A stretch of DNA of 64,000 nt from Nematopogon swammerdamellus (taxonomy: Eukaryota; Arthropoda; Insecta; Lepidoptera; Adelidae): positions 1,550,001-1,614,000 of the forward strand of contig OX336351.1 in assembly GCA_946902875.1 (NCBI GenBank), written 5' to 3'. The translations under genes and the position numbers were made by a program. Each line of letters starts with the position of its first letter. Position 1 is the first letter of the stretch. The notes beneath the pieces were generated by a model. The model saw only the letters and a program-made list of their open reading frames with translations. It was not told the DNA's origin and did not search any database. Of this stretch, positions 8,592 to 18,852 are shown in pieces.

Positions 8592-9324
8592 CCGGTCGGA
8601 AAAAAGATAAAAAATTTCAAATTTAGAATATTCATGAAACAAGGGTCCGAATATGTATCACTAGTATATCGATTCATGTATTTCAACAGGACAGAGAAAA
8701 TTTCAAAATATTATGTATTTAATACTTTTTAGTTCTTTTTTTTTTTTGTTTTTTGGAAATAGGTTTAATATTTTTTTAAAAAGTTTTTATTTCATTATTT
8801 TTAGTAATATTATTAGTAATATTAAATAAAAAGAATAATCGAAATCGAATAATCGAAATCGAATAATCGAAATCGATTGAAGTGGTACAGAATTATTCGC
8901 CATATGTGTCAGACTGCAAATTGCTGAATAAGTCCACATCACAAAAGTTTTGCTGAAGGTAACCACACACCATAGTATTATGCTGATTTTTCGAAAACCA
9001 CTGAACCAATTTCGATAAAATTGAAATGGGACCACCTCGGAAGTATGACCTAACTAACATAAAAAGAATTTTCTAAATCGGCCCTCAATTGACGGAGAAA
9101 TCGCGTAACAAACATACAAAAAAAAAAAAAAAAAACCTACAGACGAATTGAGAACCTCCTTCTTTTTTGGAAGTCGGTTAAAAATAAGACAGTCGTTTCA
9201 CGTATTTCGAGTTGAATGTATGGTTTATTGTTTAATTCATCCATAGATATATACGTCATTGATAGATATAGGTAACCTACGCTTGAAACTAAACTACGTC
9301 GAAAATTAGATAGATAGATAGATC

Positions 9325-9645
9325 CGTTTGGGGCCGGTACTTAAAAAGAATAGCCTCACTGCATCTCTCCCCGTGCATGTCGTAAAAGGCGACTAAGGGA
9401 TAAGGACAAGATGCCGTGCTAAAGGGCGACAGGGTCGCCACCTCTCACCTTGGCATGGTACTTCCGCCGAGTCATGCAGCAGGTGGGTCTTCGTGCCTTA
9501 CTTGCTGCTTGATCGATTGAATCTTGTTCGAATAATTTGCGAAACGTGGTGGTCGGTGTTGTGCTGTAATTTACCAGAGTTCTTGTAGCACAACACCGAT
9601 TACTCTGCGTACCCCGATTGTCGGGATTCAGCGTGTGTGATATGA
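9325..9645 (+). repeat. SINE: head B joined to body Y
   Basis: GGGGCCGGTACTTAAAAAGA, CATGTCGTAAAAGGCGACTA, then AAGATGCCGTGCTAAAGGGC, GTCATGCAGCAGGTGGGT, GGTCGGTGTTGTGCTGTAAT, ending TGTCGGGATTCAGCGTGTG and a (GAAT)n/(GATA)n tract. Confidence 0.8.
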
Positions 9646-9652
9646 TGAATGA

Positions 9653-9850
9653 ATGAATAGATAGATAGATAGAAAATTCTTTATTGCTCCAGTAAACATT
9701 AAACAGTAACAAATACATTGGAAAATTTACATAAGGTGCAAAGGCGGACTTATCCCTTACAGAGATTTCTTATAGTCAACCTTTGGATGTTTGAGATTCG
9801 ATAATATAGTGGAATGTAAGTAGGTAGTAGCAAAAGAGTTCTCAGTTCTA
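9653..9850 (-). repeat. LINE 3' UTR fragment
   Basis: TTCTTTATTGCTCCAGTAAAC, AAGGCGGACTTATCCCTTAC, TAGTGGAATGTAAGTAGGTA. In reverse this ends with AATAAAGAAT, a poly(A)-signal-like end. Related copies lie at 60845-60960 and 61150-61320. Confidence 0.65.
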
Positions 9851-10104
9851 AATGCAATGCCAAGAAGAAATTATTCTATTCAAATTACAAAATAAAATAG
9901 AAACTAAAAGTAACTATCAAATTCAAATTACCTAAACTTAAACAAATAAAACAAAACTTGAACTAATTAACCTGTCGAGAAACTGCCACGATCCGGGTTG
10001 ACCTACCGCCGCGCCAGGCCGCCAGAGTCATAGAGCAATTCCCTCGACGACGGCCTCAGTTCGCTAGATAAATTAAATTACAAATTTAATAAACCCCCGA
10101 CCCT
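9851..10104. other. unassigned
   Basis: AT-rich, then a GC-rich stretch at 9990-10070 that could be the coding end of the LINE whose 3' UTR precedes it. No frame supports this clearly. Confidence 0.35.
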
Positions 10105-10195
10105 AGAATCATCATCATCATCATCGTCATCAGCCTGTATCGGTCCACTGCTGGACATAGGCCTCTCCCAAGGGACGCCACCACACGCGGTTTAG
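10105..10195 (-). repeat. RTE-1 LINE tail
   Basis: (ATC)n, then CAGCCTGTATCGGTCCACTG and CTGGACATAGGCCTCTCCC: the reverse complement of the GGCCTATGTCCAGCAGTGGA end seen at 11030 and 41385. It interrupts the foldback and TG-rich element. Confidence 0.8.
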
Positions 10196-10199
10196 AATA

Positions 10200-10470
10200 G
10201 TAAAAAATAATTTCCATTTACTTACAGGAGTCCGAGGACCGCTAAGTTAATACCCGCGCAGCTCTGAATTTTTATATTTTATTTGGGGTTTTTTTAAATT
10301 TGTAATTTAACTTTTATTTCAAGCTTTTTTAAAAAATCCGCATGCAGATCAGTCCACTTTTTAATATAATACATTTTTATATTACTTAATTAATTGATTA
10401 CTTAATTACAAACATAGCTAAGAACGATTAAACCAGCTTTCTATTTAAAAAAAAGTGGTCAAGTCAACGA
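10200..10470 (-). repeat. TG-rich element with foldback remnant, reverse copy
   Basis: ATAATTTCCATTTACTTACA, AGGACCGCTAAG, TTTTAAATTTGTAATTTAAC, then TAATTGATTACTTAATTAC and ACGATTAAACCAGC: the element of 169-655 in reverse, degraded. Confidence 0.65.
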
Positions 10471-11029
10471 TGTCACGTGCCGAGGGTTCCGTAATCACTT
10501 TTTAACAAATTAATTTTTTTTATTACCTACATAATGCGATGTAACGTTATAGGTATATTTTAGTTCTTCAGTAATTATTTTTATCTTATTAAGATACTTA
10601 AAAGATTATTTACAAACATTTAAACAATTTATAAATTAAAATTATTAAATAAACTATAACTACCTATGAAATAAAATTTACCTACAAATATTACTAATTA
10701 AAAAACTATTACTTAATTACTTGATTATTGATTACAAACGTCAGGTCGGAGAATATGCTCTGGCCTCTCTGAATCAGCCACCCATACCGGGTTTCTTAAA
10801 ATTATCTCTCCGGATTGTCAAGATATACCGTGATGGAATGTCCGTATTGTTTATTGTTTATTGTATAATTTCATCCACAGGTAGGTAACCTACGCTTGGA
10901 TATGTCGAAAATTCCGCCAGTTCTAAATTCAAATGCGAAGAAGAACTGACAAACAAACTTCGCAAGTCACAATGTTTTGTTAGTACCTTATAAGTATCAT
11001 ATTATAGTAACTTTATTACAGCCAGGTCG
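10471..11029. other. AT-rich DNA with a C-element fragment
   Basis: About 10735-10800 matches the C element (TCTGGCCTCTCTGAATCAGC, CACCCATACCGGG). The rest has no recognised content. Confidence 0.45.
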
Positions 11030-11158
11030 ACAGATGACCTAAAAAAGGTAGCCGGGAGTGTATGGATGAGAAGAGCGGAAGACCGCGTATGGTGGCGTGC
11101 CTTGGGAGAGGCCTATGTCCAGCAGTGGACCGAGACAGACTGATGATGATGAACTTTC
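11030..11158 (+). pseudogene. RTE-1 LINE C-terminus and GAT tail
   Basis: Reads as the last codons of an RTE-type reverse transcriptase ORF (WMRRAEDRVWWRALGEAYVQ-like), then CAGCAGTGGACCGAGACAG and a (GAT)n tail. Severely 5' truncated, as is usual for LINE insertions. A better-preserved copy is at 41385-41535. Confidence 0.75.
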
Positions 11159-11504
11159 AAATAATTAACTCATACTACTAAAATCCTAAAGCATCCTTAA
11201 CGTTTTTTCATTTCTATTCTATGTATGAAACGGGGCTAAGGCTGTGGATTCTAAAATTCTTACACTCTTGGATTCTAAAATGTCCATATAATGTTGCTCA
11301 CATATTGAAACCGTCAGCGGAGCCTGCCAAGTCGCATACAGTCCGCGCCCACCAGACAATCAATCCCACTCGACATTCATAAACCGACTGCAACGCCGCC
11401 TTGCGGTCGAAGTTTGTCATCGCCGGCTGCGACTGTCGCGATCGCGACAGCTCGGCGCACACGGAGGCGATAGTAGAGAGAAGCCTCGGTCTAAGCAAAC
11501 TGGG

Positions 11505-11815
11505 TACTACCAGGCCTCATGCACTCTATGTACTTGCGCGCGCTAACTACCTACCGCCCGGCGGACCTCCGCCGCCGTCGCGCCGGCGAACCATAATTCA
11601 GTGTACTGCCGACAGCCGCGCGGAGCATACGTACGCGCGCGCTCACGCTACTGCTTTCATCTGCAAAGCAATAATCACTTTACACTCGACGTGCGACATT
11701 AGCGTAATGTTTCACGCGACGTGAAACATTACGCTATTAAAGCCGTAGGTATGGAACTTTTTCTATGAAGTGATTTATCTGTTACGAAGTAACTATTAAG
11801 TAATATGTGGTACTA
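11505..11815 (+). repeat. N repeat, copy 1
   Basis: GCACTCTATGTACTTGCGCG, CTAACTACCTACCGCCC, CTGCAAAGCAATAATCACTT, GGAACTTTTTCTATG and CTGTTACGAAGTAACTATTA recur in reverse at 51345-51655, where they lie inside a hAT-type element. The 107-codon frame overlapping here is part of the repeat and has no domain. Confidence 0.7.
11701..11735. repeat. perfect 16-bp hairpin in the N repeat
   Basis: AGCGTAATGTTTCACG, CGA, CGTGAAACATTACGCT. The N copy at 51 kb lacks this dyad. Confidence 0.85.
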
Positions 11816-12354
11816 CGTCGCCATCAACTGGGGGTGTGCATAAACGAATAAGAAATGAAAAAAAATTTTGTATAAAATCCGACTATGAAATACGAAGATA
11901 ACAAACCAAGTGGATCTTAAACAGCTGAATGAAATGGTCCAGTCGCGTTCTCTTTTCATTCTAATTTGTTTAAACGCCCGACCAAAACATTATTTCATAC
12001 TGCTGGGTAAGACCTTAAAATAAATACCTTAAAATTTCACTTTTTCTGACAGATGTACCATCAATCACATATTCATTTTTCATCAGCATTATCTAGGTGG
12101 CTTTTTAAAATCACGATTTGATTAACTTTGCTTGATAAAAAAATATCATGAAAATTACTATAATATATTAAAACAAAAGTAAAACGTACAAAGAACGTAA
12201 TGAAAGTAACGTGACCAAAGCAAGGTTTGGGAAAAAATTACTTTATTCTTCGATTAAATGTCTATGTCGGTAACTTACCTATTACTTTTTTGTTTAAATT
12301 CCTATTTTTCATTAAAAAAACTAAAAACCGAATTTTCGCTTACCTATGCAAAAA
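11816..12354. other. AT-rich, nothing recognised
   Basis: No coding signal, no repeat that I can match elsewhere in the window. Confidence 0.4.
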
Positions 12355-12800
12355 ATTGGTTGTCTGTAAAGTCGGTTTACGGACGATAGTTTTACGTGAT
12401 AACGTCATAAAGTGGTAAGACTACGCATGTCGTTTTTGTTACGTTTGTATTTCCGAAAATAATTCTTAGGTGGTTATAAAAAAAATTAAACACCCTAAAA
12501 AAATTTAAACACCGTAACATTGCTTAAAAAAGAAAAAAAAAACAAAAAAAAATTTGCGGGTTTCGAACCCATGGTCAAAAAATACAAATCCTACACTCTT
12601 ACCACTGAGCCACGAAATCACATAAACGACCAAACGAATATCGGATTCCCTTGGTTCGCTTTCGGCTTGGGCCGATTGTGCCTCTCTATCGCTTGTTACG
12701 CGCTCTCGCTTGCACACGCAGGCTCAGATGGAACGTGACATTTTTTCGTGCGTGCAGCCGGTGTTCATCAATTTATAAGACGTGACGTTATCACGTCAAA
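12355..12800 (+). repeat. L element, copy 1
   Basis: Starts TTGGTTGTCTGTAAAGTCGG and ends GACGTGACGTTATCACGTC, the termini seen in reverse at 35686 and 38981. It contains GTGCAGCCGGTGTTCATCA and CGCTCTCGCTTGCACACGCA. The middle (12449-12680) holds a tRNA-like segment on the minus strand with A-box-like TGGCTCAGTGGTAAGAG and B-box-like GGGTTCGAAACCC. This segment recurs alone at 47520-47745, so it may be a separate SINE. Confidence 0.7.
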
Positions 12801-13221
12801 AAATATATATATTTCGTGCGATGCGTCCTACTCCAACGAACGAAAAAACGGCGTTACTTGCTTACACTCATAGAATTCGCGGCGTGCTTGCTTACCTTGT
12901 TTTGCGCGTAAAACCAATATACTGATCCTCCTCTCTACTATCTTCTCCGTGTCGTTGCAGCTCTGTCAAACTTCTCCGCCCTCTGTAGGCAGCAGTTTGA
13001 ATTAACCTGTTTTAGAGCAAGCTGGTGGAGCATACACTAATTTTAACTAACTTTGTACCTATATTGTATTGTATTGAAAGTATACATATTTATAATGATT
13101 TTCTGCTAACCAGAAGGCAGAGTTATGTCAAAATGTAATTACTTTCAATTAAGCTTGTTTTACACAACACTTGGTTGGTGTGTTAGTTGTATGTACAGGT
13201 TTTATTTTTTATTTTATTAAA
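12801..13221. other. unassigned
   Basis: Mixed composition; no motif or matching copy seen in the window. Confidence 0.4.
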
Positions 13222-13500
13222 CCCCGACGAAAAAAGAGGGGTGTCATGATTTACGTGTGCGTGTGTATGTGTGTATGGGTGTGTCCGTCTGTTGCATCGT
13301 AGCTACCAAATGATGGACCGATTTGAATGCGGGTTTTTTAATTAGAAAGCTGGTTTAATCGGGATGGTTGTTTGCTATGTTTGTAATCAAGTAATCGAGT
13401 AATTAACTAATCAAAAAATTCATTATCTTAAAAAGTGGACCGATTTGCATGCGGTTTTTACTATTATTAGCTGTGCCCGCGGCTCCGCTCGGGGTAAAGG
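13222..13500 (+). repeat. TG-rich element copy 2 plus O fragment
   Basis: AACCCCGACGAAAAAAGAGG, (TG)-rich tract, TTGCATCGTAGCTACCAAA and ATTTGCATGCGGTTTT, followed at 13470 by CTGTGCCCGCGGCTCCGCTC of the O family. Confidence 0.7.
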
Positions 13501-13637
13501 AATTAAAGTTTTTTTTTCCGACGGCGGCGTTCACTTCCGAGCCCACTGCTCGGCTCATGTGAATTATGGCGTGATGCTATATGGTCTATAACCTAACGAA
13601 GATAAATTAGTTTTTAGTCCCGCACCGTCACTCATAT

Positions 13638-13727
13638 TAATTAATGAAATCGGCTTACCGGTGCGATTATGGCAGTTGCAGCGATGCGCTCGCCATAATC
13701 GCACCGGTAAGCCGATTTCATTAATTA
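13638..13727. repeat. palindrome with perfect 36-bp arms
   Basis: Arms 13638-13673 and 13692-13727 match without error (TAATTAATGAAATCGG ... GCGATTATGGC), with an 18-bp loop AGTTGCAGCGATGCGCTC. CTAACGAAGATA occurs on both sides (about 13592 and 13728), so the unit may be an insertion flanked by a direct repeat. Confidence 0.85.
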
Positions 13728-13961
13728 CTAACGAAGATATGTCGCATCACATAGTCAAAAACTGGAAGGGAATAGGATAAGGCGTTCATGAGTTATTATA
13801 AGCGAACGTTGAATATTTTATTTCATTTTGCTCACAGCTCAGGCCGCCGATGAAGTAGCGTTATGAATTATTATTTATAGCATAACCTAAAACTATTTCG
13901 AGAAGTGACAGTATGTAACAGTACCGTAACCGTATGTAAATCAATAAAGTGGTTCTCGACC

Positions 13962-14300
13962 GTGTGGGGCCGGTACTTCAAAAGAATAGCCCCACTGCAT
14001 CTCTCCCCGTGCATGTCGTAAGAGGCGACTAAGGGATAAGGACAAGATACTGCGCTAAAGGGCGAAAGGCTAGCCACTTCTCACCTTGGCGCAGTCCTTC
14101 CACCTAGTCATGCAGCAGGTGGGTTCTTCGTGTCTTACTTGCTGCGTGATAGTTGTCTTGTCCGTATACTGTGCTAAACGTGGTGGTCGGTGTTGTGCTG
14201 TAATTTACCAGAGTCCTTATAGCACAACACCGATTACTCTGCTTACCCTGATTGTCGGGATACAGCGTGTGTTATGTATGTATGTATGTATGTATGGTTC
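13962..14300 (+). repeat. SINE: head B joined to body Y, most complete copy
   Basis: CGTGTGGGGCCGGTACTTCA, CATGTCGTAAGAGGCGACTA, CGCTAAAGGGCGAAAGG, GTCATGCAGCAGGTGGGTTC, GGTCGGTGTTGTGCTG, ATTGTCGGGATACAGCGTG, then (TATG)n. The 183-codon frame starting at 14086 is this repeat plus the F tail. Confidence 0.8.
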
Positions 14301-14369
14301 TCGAGTTACATATAAGGATATTCATATTCACCACGCGCACAGGGCAGGGTTTGCATCCCTACACGCACC

Positions 14370-14550
14370 GCTGTTGCGTACTATCAGTTCTGCAGATCTG
14401 CACAGTCTCGGATCCTTCAAGAGGGGCGTGCATAGGCACCTGTCAGGCCGGCTTGGCATTCGCAACCCCTCATACGACTGTATGTCCATGGGCGTCGTTA
14501 GACACCTTATGGGTGGATCGGGGCCACATGCCGCGCTTTCAATAAACAAA
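14370..14550 (+). pseudogene. F LINE tail (C-terminus of reverse transcriptase ORF)
   Basis: One frame reads SLGSFKRGVHRHLSGR then a 3' UTR containing CATGGGCGTCGTTAGACACC, TTATGGGTGG and a final AATAAACAAAA. A terminal SFKR-type motif is common at the ends of CR1- and jockey-like LINE ORF2 proteins. Strongly 5' truncated. Confidence 0.65.
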
Positions 14551-14714
14551 AAAACTATATACATTGACTTACGTAACACGGCCGCCCCGCGCGCCGCCAT
14601 CATCGGTCGCCCGTACAAACTTCGCTTCATTCATTAGTATTTTATGGCGCCACATACTTCAATATTTCGCCAAAACGCCAGTACTTCAAAATAATATTTT
14701 CATACATACATAGT

Positions 14715-15040
14715 ACATACATACATTACCACACACACTGTACCCCGACAATCAGGACAAGCAGAGTAATCGGTTATGTGCTGCAAGCACCTCTGGAAAA
14801 TTGCAACACAACATCGACCACCAGGTTTAGCAAAGTATTCGGACAAGATAACTATCATGCAGCAAGTAAGGCACAAAGACCCACCTGCTGCACGACTCGG
14901 TAGAAGGACCACGGTGAGAGGTGGCTATCTTGTCGCCCTTTAGCACGGCATCTCGTCCTTATCCCTTAGTCGCCTTTTACGACATGCACGGGGAGAGACA
15001 CAGTGGGGCTATTCTTTTTAAGTACCGGCCTCACACAGTA
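14715..15040 (-). repeat. SINE: head B and body Y, reverse copy
   Basis: CACACACTGTACCCCGACAA, CCACCTGCTGCACGAC, CGCCTTTTACGACATGCACG and GGGGCTATTCTTTTTAAGTA appear in the reverse order. Together with 13962-14300 it makes an inverted pair around the F tail. Confidence 0.8.
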
Positions 15041-15480
15041 CTTATTCACAGTATTTTCAGTATCATTAATTCAATATTGATCACCCTCTTGAAAAGCCCA
15101 CTTCTATTTAGGTACGTTTTACACGAATTTAGCGAGATTTCTTTCCGAAAAAAACATCCACCCTTCCCGCATCTTCCCTCCTCGTCTCCGCGGAGTGAAT
15201 CTGTCTCGTCTGACGTTTGACGGAGTGCCCGCAATTATCCTTCTGCTGCCGGCGAAAACTGTGCCGTCTCGGATGTGGGTAGTCCTCGTAGACATTTCGG
15301 TTGCGTTCCGAAAGAGGCCGACAGCTAAGACGGTTCTAATCATCGGGTCGTGTTACCTTGGGAGTACTTTCCTGCTTACGTCGCAAAAATAAAAGCGAGA
15401 TATAAGTAGTTGCCTTTTTAGGTTCCTCACCTCAAAGTGGTGAAAACGGAGCGTAATAGTAATTTTCATCCAGAGTTTAA
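15041..15480. other. unassigned, possibly low-copy
   Basis: Two overlapping short frames (15195-15392 plus, 15119-15343 minus) have no recognisable domain. No copy elsewhere in the window. Confidence 0.35.
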
Positions 15481-15495
15481 AATAATAATTTTATT

Positions 15496-15790
15496 TATAA
15501 TTAGAAAAATGCAAATCGAAAATCATTGGAAAAAATGGACACCGACCAGGATTCGAAACTAGGTCTCTGGCTTGAGCCGCCAACGCGATAACCTGTTCGC
15601 TGATAGACTGTTAGCAAAAAAATTATGCAACATCATGAAGGTGCAATAGATCGAAAATTTGGAGATAATACGTAACGGCCCGGTGGTGTAGTTGGTTATC
15701 GCGTTGGCGGCTCAAGCCAGAAACCCAGGTTCGAATTCTGGTCGGGATGTATTTTTTGGAAATGATTTTCGATTTGCATTTTTATAATTA
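15496..15790. mobile_element. foldback element with tRNA-like sequence in both arms
   Basis: Arms 15496-15593 and 15694-15790 are inverted copies about 98 bp long. Each contains GTTATCGCGTTGGCGGCTCA, GTTCGAATTCTGGTC or its variant, and GATTTTCGATTTGCATTTTT. The arms differ at several places inside the tRNA-like part, so they have diverged since formation. The 100-bp spacer has no recognised content. Confidence 0.8.
15680..15749 (+). repeat. tRNA-derived sequence, not a functional tRNA gene
   Basis: CCCGGTGGTGTAGTTGG resembles a tRNA A box with D-arm and GGTTCGAATTC a B box. An anticodon-like stem TTGGC/GCCAG encloses loop GGCTCAA, which would place CTC as anticodon but lacks the usual T at position 33. 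The acceptor stem is imperfect (CCCGGT with GTCGGG). A mirrored copy lies on the minus strand of the left arm. Confidence 0.6.
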
Positions 15791-16204
15791 AAAATATATA
15801 TAAAGCGAGTGCGTGCTTAGTACTAACGAATAAACATAAAATATGAATAATAAATTATTCGATAACATTTTTCCGAATTTTAATTTTAAACTTTAACAAA
15901 AAAATTTAAATAACCTGATGTATATTATGGCAACACGATTATTCCGAATTGCAAGCGTGCAGTGTGCTCTTAACACTTTGCACTATCTTCCAAAAGTGCG
16001 GCCGCGAATGTGAGGTTTGAACAAAGCGCTCGCAAAGTCTAAGTACCTAGGTTTGCCGCAATCAGAGTTACAAGCCGGCTGGCGCGTTAAATATTCAGAG
16101 ACATTACGAGACCCGCTCTGGCTAAAAGCCCTGTAAACGCCTTACTTACTTACTTAGGCGAGGAGCTAGGCACACTATTACTGAGATGAATGCAACACAG
16201 ACCA
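15791..16204. other. unassigned
   Basis: AT-rich, then mixed. CGCCTTACTTACTTACTTAGGCG-like dyad at about 16139-16160. No coding signal. Confidence 0.35.
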
Positions 16205-16614
16205 TTTTTCCCGTACCGAATACGGAACCCTATTACTAAGCCTATGCCGTCTGTCTGTCCGTCGATCCGTCCGTCCGTCCGTCTATCTGTCTGTCCGAGG
16301 GCTGTATCTCTTGAACTGTAATAGATAGCCCGTTGAAATTTTTACAGAATATGTGTTATTATGGCTGATACAACAACAAATAATAAAAATATGAAAAAGT
16401 AAAAAATTCACGGGAGTTCCAATAGAAGAAACCAAAAAGTGTATGCGTGCGCGCCATCTACCGAATAGAGCGTGAAACATTTTAACTAATCATGAGATTT
16501 AACTAATATGAAGCATTTCATAACACGCCATAGTTGGCGTGAGTGGCACTAACCATGACATGGCGATACGGAAGCCTCGATGCGCGAGTTCAACTCGCAC
16601 GTGGCCGGTTTTTT
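16205..16614 (+). repeat. D element, full-length copy
   Basis: Starts TACCGAATACGGAACCCTAT, has the (GTCC)n/(GTCT)n tract, CGAGGGCTGTATCTCTTGAA, GCCCGTTGAAATTTTTACAG, GCGCGCCATCTACCGAA, and ends CGCGAGTTCAACTCGCACGT then GGCCGGTTTTTT. The terminal GCGAGT/ACTCGC dyad and the A/T-rich end are constant in the family. No coding capacity. Confidence 0.8.
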
Positions 16615-17065
16615 GAAAATTTGCCTTGCCATCTTGGATTGAGGTTGATCCAACGGCGGACATGGACCATCGAGATGTACATATTTCATCATCGGTAGCA
16701 CCCTTGGCGCCACTTGCAGCTGGGCCTGGCCCTCCGCGTTTCGATGGCTTCGCTCGCGTAAAATGTTTAACTTTGTCGACCGATAAATAGACTCGTTAAC
16801 CTTGCTCAAACAAAAAAAAAACATATTTGTTTCAAGCATTAGTTTTCCACAAATTTTACAAAACATGTCTATGTTATTCGCAATCAAAACGGGTGACTAG
16901 GTACCTAACAGCTGATTATTTGAGGTTATTGACTCTCCTTTGATTGTCTCGAACATATAGATGTTTTGTTAAATTTCTCGACCAAAATGTTTTTTTGTTT
17001 AAATTATGGTGGATATATAAGCCTCCAAAAAATTTTGCAGGCAATAAAGAGGCACCTTGTATTAT
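16615..17065. other. unassigned
   Basis: Mixed composition. Several short frames without motifs; none is credible as a gene. Confidence 0.4.
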
Positions 17066-17275
17066 ACTAGCTATGCCCGCGGCTCCGCCCGCTCTCATAT
17101 TTGACTTCTCTGCTAACCTCATAAGTCATTTACCGTTATGAATATAATTGATGGGAAGAACCAAGCTATCCGTAGAAGCAAACTGTATTAAAAATGGGTT
17201 GAGTGGTTCTCGAGTTATAAGCGGACAGACAGACATACAGACAGACAGAAAGCAGACGTTGGATTTTATTAAAGG
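17066..17275 (+). repeat. O element
   Basis: TATACTAGCTATGCCCGCGG, CTCCGCCCGC at the start; GAGTGGTTCTCGAGTTATAA and GCGGACAGACAGACATACAG at the end. This matches a widespread lepidopteran repeat of SINE/LINE-tail type. Confidence 0.7.
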
Positions 17276-17734
17276 TAAGGATAAGGAAGGAAGTATATTT
17301 GCATGCATATTTTTAAATAAAAAAAAAAAACTGAAAAATTAACATATAAGCCGAAACGTACAAAATCCCCCCTTTCAGGCCTTACTAATTGGAGGCCTTA
17401 CTACGTATGTACAGATTGTGAATGTCGATGCATTCATCCCTTAATCACGAATCGCTGAAAGCTCGCGGAGTAAGTGGGCGGGTCTGCCGGCGGCTCTAGC
17501 GCTCGTCACCGAACTTCTCTTGTAATAGTTCCATTTTTCATAAGCCGGAACATGTGGAGGCTCGCTAATTAATTTTAAAGATAAAAGTTTCGCCGCGATG
17601 TCCCCGCCCGACACCACCGGAGCCACGCTCCCGAATGTGAGCCGCCGTGAACAAAGGAGAACCAGGATTCGCCATTAATTAGAATCAGTAAGTTTTTTTA
17701 TGTGTATTATGTTAGCTCTCGGTATGGGCAGTAA
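17276..17734. other. unassigned; candidate single-copy DNA
   Basis: 17400-17700 is GC-richer than its surroundings, includes CTAATTAATTTTAAAG and CATTAATTAGAATCAG, and has no match within the window. It could be host non-coding sequence. No frame with a domain is present. Confidence 0.35.
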
Positions 17735-18013
17735 TTTAGTGAATGAAGCGGAAATGCGTTATGGAAGTGATGCGAGTGAACGCAAACAAATAGCCCGCGT
17801 ACCGCTTGCGCCCCGACCCGTGCCATTCCGCCTTGCGTTTCACAGTCACGCGGTCTAAAGGCGCCCACACATAGTAGTATGCATTTAGTTTGTTAGGAAA
17901 TCCTAAAATTTAAATGAAAGCACGTATTTAAAAAATTCTTTCACCAGTGCTTTTGTTACAAGGCGTAGAATAGCCTCCTTAAAGGAACTACACCTGTCCG
18001 GGGACACCCTGTA
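17735..18013 (+). repeat. M repeat, copy 1
   Basis: GATGCGAGTGAACGCAAACA, AGGCGCCCACACATA, GTTAGGAAATCCTAAAATTT, CACCAGTGCTTTTGTTACAA, TCCTTAAAGGAACTACACC and GGGGACACCCTGTA recur inverted at 21575-21845. The final motif resembles the TIR of insect DNA elements ending in ACCCTGTA. Confidence 0.7.
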
Positions 18014-18169
18014 GTTTATGGTTTATTGTTGTAAAACTGAACTCGAACTCCCAATTTGTATTTTAATTATGATTATTTGGTGCGGACTACAGTTGGCGCA
18101 TGTCAACAGCTGTCAATCTTACTTTTATAAACACAGTGTGAAAGAAATATTATGTACACATAATTTGCG

Positions 18170-18345
18170 GCCGCTGTATGACTCTAGTTTTTTTTTTAAG
18201 GAATGCGCGACATGTGGTATCGTTACACCTACGCGTAGGTGCCTAACCATGCCCACGGACGTTCTGCGATGCACGGGGATTGGGCCCGAAAGAAGCCTTT
18301 TCACGCCCCTTTTAAAAAATCCTAAGCTGTACTTGGTGAGGAAAT
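18170..18345 (-). pseudogene. F LINE tail, diverged
   Basis: In reverse it reads GGCGTGAAAAGGCTTC, TGCATCGCAGAACGTCCGTG and ATGGTTAGGCACC, a decayed version of the F tail with its SFKRGV-like end. Confidence 0.55.
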
Positions 18346-18483
18346 AGATGGGCAGGGGAGTGCGTTTCAAATCAAACAAATAAGTACATGTTTATAATTT
18401 ACGAGCGATGTAAATGATAATATCTGATAATATCTCTGTTGATTGGTTTTGTATTTGAGGTAAACTCCGAAACCCACCGTACC

Positions 18484-18680
18484 CCGGTACCACCGTACTG
18501 GATGTAAGATGGCCGCATAGCAGCCTCGATTGTGTTCTCCTCTAGTCCAGTATAGCCAGCAATCCAGGGAAGTCTCCGGTATGGCGCCTACCTTCTCGGA
18601 GGTGATATTGGCTGGTCGAAGCATGCGCTTTGGCCCCTCCGACTCAGCCACCCATACAGGATTACATTTAAAAAAAAATG
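18484..18680 (+). repeat. C element, copy 2
   Basis: GTACTGGATGTAAGATGGCC, TCTAGTCCAGTATAGCC, TCTCCGGTATGGCGCC and GGATTACATTTAAAAAAAAA. Confidence 0.75.
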
Positions 18681-18787
18681 CGGTTTGCACCGGAAAGAGT
18701 AGTTCTTGAGGCTCACTGTAGATAGGTTATATACCACCACGCTAAATAGCCTTAGGGCTGAGTAGTATCAAAGAAAGTAAATTAAGA

Positions 18788-18790
18788 AGG

Positions 18791-18846
<56 letters not shown>
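18788..18846. repeat. (GA)n microsatellite
   Basis: An uninterrupted GA dinucleotide tract of about 29 units. Confidence 0.95.

Positions 18847-18852
<6 letters not shown>

Larger units (their letters stand above)
7060..9185 (+). repeat. segmental duplication, copy 1
   Basis: Collinear with 45175-46860: same SINE, same tandem units, same GCACTCCGGGAGTGCCGGCA, CTGACGCGATGTCGCG, AACACGATGGGTTTAT and GAACCTCC blocks in the same orientation about 38 kb away. Differences: eight tandem units here against three there, and an extra 150-bp foldback here (8442-8591). The second copy has an extra roughly 70-bp partial duplication at 46555-46620. The block also contains two copies of a GGCCCACAATTGA/GGCCCTCAATTGA...GAACCTCC-type repeat (8170-8300 and 9050-9185). 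Confidence 0.85.

Noticed and set aside
11401..11724. 107-codon frame with a Cys/Asp-rich start
   Set aside because: Most of it lies in the N repeat, which also occurs inside the hAT element; the frame is not kept there.
14086..14637. 183-codon frame that could be a secreted Cys-rich protein
   Set aside because: It covers a head B/body Y SINE, a (TATG)n tract and an F LINE tail in succession; the same peptide fragments appear wherever these repeats occur.
15680..15749. A functional tRNA gene with CTC anticodon
   Set aside because: The acceptor stem is weak, T33 is missing, and the unit is part of a foldback repeat with a mirrored, diverged copy.
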